Shown here: piece after piece, positions 7,196 to 12,585 of the stretch
How the letters are laid out: each line of letters opens with the position of its first letter
Position numbering within the stretch: the stretch's first letter is position 1
Source of the DNA: CAZLMW01 sp964560875
Lineage (GTDB): Bacteria; Myxococcota_A; UBA9042
Assembly: GCA_964560875.1 (NCBI GenBank)
Contig: CAZLMW010000181.1
Coordinates: 1 to 12,585 of the forward strand
DNA: 12,585 bases
Direction: 5' to 3'
The notes under the pieces: model-generated
What the model saw: only the letters and a program-made list of their open reading frames with translations
What the model was told of the DNA's origin: nothing
Databases searched by the model: none
Position numbers and translations under genes: made by a program

Positions 7196-8889
7196 GCCCG
7201 ACGCCTCACGAGGTCGACCTTCTCGTCATCGGTTCGGGCGCGGCAGGCATGACCGCAGCCCTGCGCGGGGCAGCTCTCGGCCTCGACGTGCTCGTTGTCG
7301 AAAAGAGCGACGTGTTCGGCGGGTCGACAGCGATGAGCGGCGGCGTCTGCTGGGTCGGAAACAACCGCCACATGGCAAGCGCCGGGGTGCCCGACAGCGA
7401 CGACGAGGTCCTGACCTACCTGCGCCACATCACCGGCGACGAAGGCCGCATCGAGCAGCTGCAAACCTACCGCGACCAGAGCAAACGCATGGTCGACTGG
7501 CTGCACGACAACACGCACGTCCGATTCGAGCCGCTGACCCACTACACCGACTACTACCCCGAGGCACCCGGCGGGAAGATGGGCGGGCGGTCGATGGAAC
7601 CCGAGGCGTTCGACGGCGCGATGCTCGGCGACGACTTCGGACGGCTGCGACGACCGGCGGCAAGCGCGCTTGTGCTCGGCAAGTTCATGATCAAGGCGGC
7701 GCTCGCCCAACGCTTCATCAAGATGGATTTCGGCGCGCTGTTCATCATGCTCGGGCTGATGATCCGCTACGCGCTGCGATGGCCGAGAAGGCGGAAGCTG
7801 GACCGCGATCCGTACCTGACCAACGGCAACGCGCTCGCGGCTCGGTTACGGATGTCGTTGCTGGACCGAAAGGTGCCGATGTGGCTGCAGAGCCCGCTGC
7901 AATCGCTGACCACCGAAGACGGCAAAATCGTCGGCGCGGTCGTGCAGCGAGACGGCCAGGCCGTGCAAATCACCGCACGTCGTGGCGTCGTCCTCGCCGC
8001 TGGGGGCTTTTCGCGCAACCTGCAGATGCGCAAGAAACACGGGCCCGATCCCGCGTCCATCGACTGGACCGCCGGCAGCGACGACAACACGGGCGACGGC
8101 ATCCGGCTCGGCGAATCGGCAGGCGGCGTTTTGGAGCTCATGGACGAGGCGTGGTGGACCCCGACAACCCAATACCCGCGCACCACGACGGGCTGGGTGC
8201 TGGTGGTCGAAAAGAGCCTGCCGGGCGGCATCTTCGTCAACGGCAACGGGCAGCGGTTCACCAACGAAGCGGCGCCGTACGTCGATGTCGCCAAGGCGAT
8301 GTACGCCGACCACGCAAAGACCGGCTGTTCGGTGCCCTGTTGGATGGTTTTCGACGGCCGCTATCGGCGCAACTACATCGCGGGGCCGGTCGGACCGGGC
8401 AAGTTCCTGCCCGATAAGTCCCTGCCAAGGCGGCTTCGAAAGGAGTTCCTCGTCAAGGCGCCGACGCTCGATGAACTGGCCGAAAAGCTCGAGGTCGACG
8501 CCGCCAACCTGAGCGCAACGATCGAGCGGTACAACGGCCTGGCCGCGACGGGCAAAGACAGCGACTACGGGCGCGGCGACAGCGCTTCGGACCGGTACTA
8601 CGGCGATGAGCGGGCGGGAGCGAACCCGACAATGGCGGCGCTCGACACGGCCCCGTACTACGCCATCCGCGTCTTTCCCGGCGACCTCGGCACCAAGGGC
8701 GGGCTGGTGACGGACACCGACGGCCGGGTTGTCGATGCGGACGGAAACTCGATCCCGGGCCTCTACGCGGCCGGCAACAACACCGCGTCGATCATGGCCC
8801 GCACCTATCCGGGCGCAGGCGGCACCATCGGTCCAGCGATGTGTTTTGGCTTCCTGGCCGCCGAACATGCCGCGCAAGCCGCCGAATAG
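7192..8889 (+). CDS. KstD-like FAD-dependent ketosteroid/indanedione dehydrogenase
   Basis: The 565-residue flavoprotein belongs to the 3-ketosteroid Δ1-dehydrogenase/fumarate reductase flavoprotein family. The FAD Rossmann motif is GSGAAG (14-19), followed by VVEKSDVFGGSTAMSGG (35-51). Residues expected for KstD catalysis appear to be kept: the YY pair in DYYPEAPGG (120-128), Tyr363 in NEAAPY (358-363), and Tyr539 with Gly543 in TYPGAGGTIGP (538-548). A central domain holds a hydrophobic stretch (FGALFIMLGLMIRYAL, 180-195) that might associate with membrane. Classical KstD desaturates ring A of tetracyclic 3-ketosteroids. Its translational coupling to fadD3 and closeness to echA20 suggest instead a bicyclic HIP-type substrate or a saturated-ring steroid. 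No symbol is given because substrate specificity cannot be read from the sequence. It ends 27 bases from the convergent ligase gene, with no obvious terminator. Confidence 0.82.
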   Translation: MSPTPHEVDLLVIGSGAAGMTAALRGAALGLDVLVVEKSDVFGGSTAMSGGVCWVGNNRHMASAGVPDSDDEVLTYLRHITGDEGRIEQLQTYRDQSKRMVDWLHDNTHVRFEPLTHYTDYYPEAPGGKMGGRSMEPEAFDGAMLGDDFGRLRRPAASALVLGKFMIKAALAQRFIKMDFGALFIMLGLMIRYALRWPRRRKLDRDPYLTNGNALAARLRMSLLDRKVPMWLQSPLQSLTTEDGKIVGAVVQRDGQAVQITARRGVVLAAGGFSRNLQMRKKHGPDPASIDWTAGSDDNTGDGIRLGESAGGVLELMDEAWWTPTTQYPRTTTGWVLVVEKSLPGGIFVNGNGQRFTNEAAPYVDVAKAMYADHAKTGCSVPCWMVFDGRYRRNYIAGPVGPGKFLPDKSLPRRLRKEFLVKAPTLDELAEKLEVDAANLSATIERYNGLAATGKDSDYGRGDSASDRYYGDERAGANPTMAALDTAPYYAIRVFPGDLGTKGGLVTDTDGRVVDADGNSIPGLYAAGNNTASIMARTYPGAGGTIGPAMCFGFLAAEHAAQAAE

Positions 8890-8916
8890 AACGACTACAC
8901 AACACTCTTCGCAGCA

Positions 8917-10482
8917 TCAAATCGCGCGGTCGCGGCCTTGCCAATACGGGTCGCGTAGCTTGCGCTTGTAGAGCTTGCCGTTCGGATCGCGCGGCAGCTG
9001 CTCCTCAAACGCCCACGCACGGGGCTGCTTGTAGCGGGCGAGCCGATCGCCACAGAACGCTTCGAGACGGGCCTGCAGCTCGTCACCGGCCGCGACACCA
9101 TCGATCGGCTGAATCACCGCCATCACACGCTCGCCCCAGTCGTCATCGGGGATGCCGAACACCGCCACATCGGCGACCTCCGGGTGGCCGATCAGCGCCG
9201 CCTCGATCTCAGCGGGATAGATGTTCACGCCGCCGGAGATGATCATGTCGGCCTTGCGGTCGCACAGAAACAGGAAGCCCGCGTCGTCGAGGTAGCCGAA
9301 GTCACCGACCGTGAAGAAATCGGCGGCCCACGCCTTGTCGGTCTTGGTCCCGTCCTGGTGGTACTCGAACTTGTGGGTGCCCATGCGGATCCACACGGTG
9401 CCGGGCTCTCCCGCCGGTAGCTCAGCGCCGTCGTCGTCGCGGATGGCGATGGTCGAAATCGGCCAGGGGGCGCCGACGGTCCCGGGTCGTTCACGCCACT
9501 GTTGTGGGGTCGCCAGGGTGCCGCCGCCCTCGGAAGCCGCGTAGTACTCGTAGATGCAATCGCCCCACCAATCGAGCATCGCGGCCTTGACGTCGACCGG
9601 ACATGGCGCGGCGCTGTGGATCATGTGCCGCAAAGAAGACAGGTCGCAGCGCTCCTTGACCTCGGCGGGCAGCTTCAACAGGCGCACAAACTGGGTCGGG
9701 ACCATGTGGCTGCTGGTCACGTTGTGGCGCTGGATCGCGTCGAGCATCCCTTCGGGCGTCCACTTCTTCATCAGCACGAGGGTGTGGCCGAGGTGGAGGT
9801 GGTTGGTCGCGAAGTTGATGACCGCGGTGTGATAGAGCGGCGAGACGACGATGTGCACGCCCGGGCTGCCCGGATAGATGCCAAAGAGGCTCAGAAAGAG
9901 CGCCTGCGGGGTCGACATGGCCTCGGGCGGGATGGATGAAGCGGGCCGTCGGACGCCCTTGGGTTTGCCGGTGGTGCCCGACGTGTAGGTCATCGTGCTG
10001 CCGGCGAGGCGATCGGCGGGTTCCTCAGCGGGTTGACCGTCCGACAGCGCCGAAAAGCTGCGGAAACCAGCGAGGTCACCGATGCAAAAGCGCGCGTTCT
10101 CGGGGATTTCGGCGCTATCGGCTGCTTTTATCCCGCGTTCTCCGATGGTTTCGTGGCAGACGAAAGCTTTCGCGCCGCAGTCTTGGAGGATGTAGGCGAT
10201 TTCGGGTGCCGCCAGGTGACTGTTGATCGGGGTGAGGTAGGCGCCGGCCTGGGACACGGCCATGAAGAGCTCGAGCATCTGCACGCAGTTGGGGGCGATG
10301 ACGGCGACACAATCGCGGGGCTGCATTCCCATCGCGCGCAGGCCGTGGACGAGCCGATTGGACGCGTCGAGCAGCTCGCCGAACGTGGTTTGCGGGCCGC
10401 CTTCTTCAACAATGGCGATGGCGTCGCGGTTGGCGGCGGCGTGTTTCCAAAACGAGACGACAAGATCGGGCGGGATGTTCAT
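8917..10482 (-). CDS. AMP-forming acyl-CoA synthetase, FadD4-like, substrate unknown
   Basis: The 521-residue protein has the full adenylate-forming motif set: P-loop YTSGTTGKPKG (166-176), SPLYHTAVINF (214-224), YEYYAASEGGGTLATP (311-326), FFTVGDFGYLDD (389-400), the hinge DRKADMIISGGVNIYPAEIE (408-427) and catalytic Lys503 in DPNGKLYKRK. The YYAASEGGGTLATP segment resembles mycobacterial FadD4-type ligases; fadD3 of this window has GYGLTE at that position. It should activate a hydrophobic carboxylate to its CoA ester through an acyl-AMP. It is the last gene of the SRPBCC-MDR-ligase operon, 18 bases after the MDR stop, with GGAAAG 6 bases before its ATG. The KstR-type operator heading the operon points to a steroid, side-chain or related terpenoid acid, but this is inference. 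It is complete, with no broken motif. Confidence 0.85.
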   Translation of the reverse strand: MNIPPDLVVSFWKHAAANRDAIAIVEEGGPQTTFGELLDASNRLVHGLRAMGMQPRDCVAVIAPNCVQMLELFMAVSQAGAYLTPINSHLAAPEIAYILQDCGAKAFVCHETIGERGIKAADSAEIPENARFCIGDLAGFRSFSALSDGQPAEEPADRLAGSTMTYTSGTTGKPKGVRRPASSIPPEAMSTPQALFLSLFGIYPGSPGVHIVVSPLYHTAVINFATNHLHLGHTLVLMKKWTPEGMLDAIQRHNVTSSHMVPTQFVRLLKLPAEVKERCDLSSLRHMIHSAAPCPVDVKAAMLDWWGDCIYEYYAASEGGGTLATPQQWRERPGTVGAPWPISTIAIRDDDGAELPAGEPGTVWIRMGTHKFEYHQDGTKTDKAWAADFFTVGDFGYLDDAGFLFLCDRKADMIISGGVNIYPAEIEAALIGHPEVADVAVFGIPDDDWGERVMAVIQPIDGVAAGDELQARLEAFCGDRLARYKQPRAWAFEEQLPRDPNGKLYKRKLRDPYWQGRDRAI

Positions 10483-10500
10483 GGTGTCTTTCCGGTGGGA

Positions 10501-11526
10501 TCAGGCTGCATGGCAGTCGAGCACGACCCGGCCCTCATTGCCGCCGGCCCGGACCTTGCGCATGGCTTGATCGGCGGCGGTGAGCGGGTAGGTCGCGGCG
10601 ATGGGGAAGTTGAGCGGGCGTTGGCCGTGATGGTCGAGCAGAGATGCCATGTCCGACCGCGTCGCGCCGGTGCTGCCCGCGATCTTGAGCCCGCCGACGA
10701 TCACGCGACCGATCGAGAGCGGCACCTTGGCGTCCTGGATATTGCCGATCGCGACCAGCCCGCCGCCAAGTCGCAGGGCCCGCATGGACGAAGCGAAGGT
10801 GGCCGCGCCGACGCAATCGAGGGCAAGGTCGGCCTGCCAGGCGCCGAGCTCATAGCGGCCATCGCTGCACGTCGCGACGCGGAACGCGCCCTGGGAACTT
10901 ACGAAATCGGCGTGCTTTTCATCGCGCACCACGCCGACCACCTCGGCACCGAGCCGCGTCGCAAGCTGGACGGCCGCCGAACCAACCCCGCCGTTGGCGC
11001 CGGTCACGACGACGCGATGCCCGGGACCGATCGGGCCGAACTTATGCAACCCGCGCCACGCCGTTCCCCACGCCGACAACAGCACAGCAGCGTGGGCGAC
11101 AGGCATGGCTTGGGGCACGCGATAGAGGGCGTTTTCGGGCGCGACGAGGTGGCTTGCAAATCCGCCGTCTGCCAGCAGGCCAAAGACGTGAAAGGCGTCC
11201 TGGCAAAGCGACGTCTCGCCGGCATCGCAGAACCGACACGCGCCGCAGAAGTCGCGGTGCATGGTCGCGACGGTGTCCCCGACTTGCCACTGCGTGACAC
11301 CTTCGCCGAGCGCTTCGACGACGCCGGCAGCTTCATGCCCCATCGTGATCGGCACGCGCATGAACGCCACGCGGCCGCTGCGATCGATCACATCGCGGTA
11401 AGCAACGCCGCACGCCCCGACACGGACGCGGACCTGGCCGGCTTCGGGTTGGGGCAACGCTGCGGAGCGCTCGATGTGCAGATCGGCGTCCCAGCCGTGC
11501 TGGAGCAGGCGCGCGCGGACAAACAT
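10501..11526 (-). CDS. Zinc-type medium-chain alcohol dehydrogenase/reductase (MDR)
   Basis: The 341-residue protein has the MDR layout: a GroES-like catalytic domain with the catalytic-zinc ligand candidates Cys39 (GACG) and His64-Glu65 (MGHEAAGVV), a complete structural-zinc set Cys94, Cys97, Cys100 and Cys108, and a nucleotide-binding Rossmann domain with VVVTGANGGVGSAAVQLA (172-189). Members oxidise alcohols or reduce carbonyls or enones with NAD(P)H; the substrate here is unknown. The GANGGVG glycine motif is typical of quinone-reductase-like and acryloyl-CoA-reductase-like MDRs, so reduction of an activated double bond is also possible. It sits between the SRPBCC gene (16-base gap) and the acyl-CoA ligase (18-base gap), so it likely works on a substrate or product of that ligase. 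An AAAGGG-type Shine-Dalgarno stretch precedes the ATG at 11526. Confidence 0.85.
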   Translation of the reverse strand: MFVRARLLQHGWDADLHIERSAALPQPEAGQVRVRVGACGVAYRDVIDRSGRVAFMRVPITMGHEAAGVVEALGEGVTQWQVGDTVATMHRDFCGACRFCDAGETSLCQDAFHVFGLLADGGFASHLVAPENALYRVPQAMPVAHAAVLLSAWGTAWRGLHKFGPIGPGHRVVVTGANGGVGSAAVQLATRLGAEVVGVVRDEKHADFVSSQGAFRVATCSDGRYELGAWQADLALDCVGAATFASSMRALRLGGGLVAIGNIQDAKVPLSIGRVIVGGLKIAGSTGATRSDMASLLDHHGQRPLNFPIAATYPLTAADQAMRKVRAGGNEGRVVLDCHAA

Positions 11527-11542
11527 GGTTAACCCGCCCTTT

Positions 11543-12154
11543 TCAATCTGTCTGCGACGATTCGTGGACGCGGTTGGCGATCTTGGTGGCGAGATCCTCG
11601 GTCGCGGGCAACAGGGCCGGCTGCAACATCGCGTTGATCATCGGCGCCATGGGTCCGCCGGCGTCCATGCGCAGCCGAAACCGCAGCTGCGTCTTGCTCG
11701 ATGAAGGGCCCTCAATCGCCTTCTCTTCGCCGTGCACGCGTCGGAACAACGTGGCGAACAGCCACCGAACAAAGCGCCGCCAGGCTCCGAGCTGCTCGCT
11801 CGCTGCCGGCACGACCTCGGCCCCATCGGCTGCGTTCGAAGACTCGTCGTTTTCGTCGTCAGGCGCTGCCGTGATGGTGAACGTCCCGTCCCCGTCGACC
11901 TGCTCATTGAGCCCCTTGAGCGTGAACTCGACCCGCTCGCCATCGACCCACTCGGTGATATCAACCTGCAGCTGGACCCGCCGGCTGAGCATCCCGACGT
12001 CGCCTTGCAGCGTCCAGACACTGGTCGCGTCGTCCTGCTTTTCATGGCCCTGGTAGCCGGTCAGCAGGGGCGCCCAGTTGTCCATTTCGCGGACGAATTG
12101 CCACGTCTGCGCGACGGGCGCGTGCACGATGAGTTGGTGGGTGCACTCGGGCAT
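11543..12154 (-). CDS. SRPBCC (START/Bet v1-like, CoxG-type) ligand-binding protein
   Basis: The 203-residue product opens with a typical SRPBCC pattern: THQLIVHAPVAQTWQFVREM (5-24), DNWAPLLTGYQGHE (25-38), strands around TSVWTLQGDVG (44-54) and VQLQVDITEWVDGERVEFTL (60-79), then TFTITAA (91-97). The final strand and C-terminal helix are QLRFRLRMD (156-164) and MLQPALLPATEDLATKIANR (176-195). Between them is an insertion of about 55 residues (98-152): an acidic, low-complexity part (98-121) and a cationic, aromatic segment AWRRFVRWLFATLFRRV (124-140) that could form an amphipathic, membrane-touching helix. The fold binds hydrophobic ligands such as lipids and sterols; no enzyme activity is claimed. 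The start at 12154 is fixed by an AGGAG site 7 bases upstream. It is first in its operon, directly behind the second KstR-type operator, which suggests a steroid or lipid ligand. Confidence 0.75.
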   Translation of the reverse strand: MPECTHQLIVHAPVAQTWQFVREMDNWAPLLTGYQGHEKQDDATSVWTLQGDVGMLSRRVQLQVDITEWVDGERVEFTLKGLNEQVDGDGTFTITAAPDDENDESSNAADGAEVVPAASEQLGAWRRFVRWLFATLFRRVHGEEKAIEGPSSSKTQLRFRLRMDAGGPMAPMINAMLQPALLPATEDLATKIANRVHESSQTD

Positions 12155-12161
12155 CAGGGCT

Positions 12162-12166
12162 CTCCT
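12162..12166 (-). promoter_or_regulatory. Shine-Dalgarno site fixing the SRPBCC start
   Basis: AGGAG on the minus strand lies 7 bases before the ATG at 12154. This start excludes the 33-residue upstream extension of the open frame, which would run through the operator at 12170-12190. Confidence 0.75.
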
Positions 12167-12169
12167 GCC

Positions 12170-12190
12170 GCGAATTAGAACGTGTTCTAG
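12170..12190. promoter_or_regulatory. KstR-type operator upstream of the SRPBCC-MDR-ligase operon
   Basis: The core TAGAACGTGTTCTA (12176-12189) has perfectly complementary 6-bp arms (TAGAAC/GTTCTA) around a GT centre and fits the KstR consensus TnnAACnnGTTnnA. The 21-base element matches the one at 4743-4763 at 19 positions, including the GCGAATT flank. On the minus strand, TCTAAT (12179-12174) resembles a -10 box in five of six positions and lies inside the operator; a weak -35 (TGGAAC) is 17 bases upstream. Bound repressor would therefore cover the promoter. The site ends 15 bases before the SRPBCC ATG. Confidence 0.75.
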
Positions 12191-12585
12191 CAGAGAGTTC
12201 CAGCCGATGCGAGGGCCTGGCGAGGGCACGCGCGCGAGCAAGTGCATCCACAAGCCGTTGCCTGAGCCGCCTCAAAGCAGCCGCGCGCTACGCGATTCGA
12301 CTACTGCCCGCCTACTCGTCCCCTGGACCGGGCAGAATCACGGCTCGCGCGGCATCGCTCGGTGCGCCTGACGCGCCCGGCGGTCGGCTGCACGACAGCG
12401 ACCCGCAGCCGATGTCGTCACGAAGACGCGGGCGAGCAGCAAAAACACGGCTTGGTTCGCAGGAATCATATGTATGTAAGGGTCAGACCCCGGTTATGGG
12501 CGTGATTCATTACCCGGTCACGACCGCCATCAGGGGTCTGGGCAAGCGGACATGCCGAAGGCTGTCCTGGGGGAGGTACGACCCT
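12191..12585. other. Terminal 395 bases without a recognisable gene
   Basis: No frame here gives a protein I recognise, and most frames are interrupted. Reading + from ATG 12496, a 30-codon frame runs off the window edge without a stop, but it has no ribosome-binding site and no familiar motif. On the minus strand a frame open from the edge ends at a TGA near 12470, so the 3' end of a gene lying mostly outside is also possible. The only clear structure is the palindrome at 12480-12490. Composition becomes less GC-rich around 12440-12480. Confidence 0.5.
12480..12490. repeat. Perfect 5-bp-arm palindrome GGGTC-A-GACCC
   Basis: GGGTCAGACCC at 12480-12490 is a perfect inverted repeat around a single base. 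A related AGGGGTCT occurs about 45 bases downstream, near 12533. Short GGGTC/GACCC palindromes of this kind are often dispersed in genomes and can accompany REP-type elements, but no transposase is visible here and one copy cannot establish a family. The structure is seen directly; its origin is unknown. Confidence 0.4.

Noticed and set aside
10033..11532. 499-codon + frame opposite the ligase and MDR genes
   Set aside because: The His/Asp/Gly/Arg-rich translation has no domain, while the minus strand carries complete MDR and ligase motifs.
1..12585. CRISPR arrays, tRNA or rRNA genes, and insertion sequences
   Set aside because: No regular spaced repeats, clover-leaf-like segments, rRNA blocks or transposase motifs were seen.

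Overview
The window is GC-rich, gene-dense DNA from a bacterium that degrades steroids. Several of its proteins are recognisable, from family knowledge and not from any search, as orthologues of the actinobacterial pathway that breaks down the last two rings of cholesterol and other steroids: the HIP branch, where HIP is 3aα-H-4α-(3'-propanoate)-7aβ-methylhexahydro-1,5-indanedione. High GC, two operators of the KstR type and the M. tuberculosis-like ipdABC/echA20/fadD3 gene set favour an actinomycete. Steroid-degrading Proteobacteria and related groups carry the same enzymes, so the phylum is not proven.

Layout. Left: a lone DUF2461 gene on the + strand (164-865) converges on a four-gene minus-strand operon, in transcription order ipdA (4665-3823), ipdB (3735-3013), ipdC (3010-1931) and an unusual crotonase (1909-1034) that lacks both usual hydratase glutamates. 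Centre: 106 bp (4666-4771) separate ipdA from a divergent plus-strand operon, echA20 (4772-5545), fadD3 (5552-7195) and a KstD-like flavoprotein (7192-8889, ATGA overlap with fadD3). Right: a convergent minus-strand operon, in transcription order an SRPBCC-fold protein (12154-11543), a zinc-type MDR dehydrogenase (11526-10501) and a second acyl-CoA ligase (10482-8917). The last 395 bases hold no recognisable gene, only a perfect GGGTC/GACCC palindrome.

How the genes fit together. FadD3 activates HIP to HIP-CoA. IpdC, and perhaps the KstD-like enzyme, would act on the redox state of the bicyclic CoA esters. EchA20 hydrolytically opens ring D, and IpdAB hydrolytically opens ring C. The extra crotonase, the KstD-like enzyme and the whole right-hand operon are not part of the textbook set.

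The most informative non-coding feature is a pair of near-identical 21-bp elements (4743-4763 and 12170-12190; 19 of 21 bases the same). Each contains a perfect match to the KstR-type consensus TnnAACnnGTTnnA. One lies in the ipdA/echA20 divergent promoter region and the other directly upstream of the SRPBCC operon. They tie the uncharacterised right-hand operon to steroid-ring catabolism under one TetR-family repressor, which is not encoded here. The acyl-CoA dehydrogenases (fadE30-33), ipdF, fadA6, and the kstR and kstR2 genes are also absent and must lie elsewhere.
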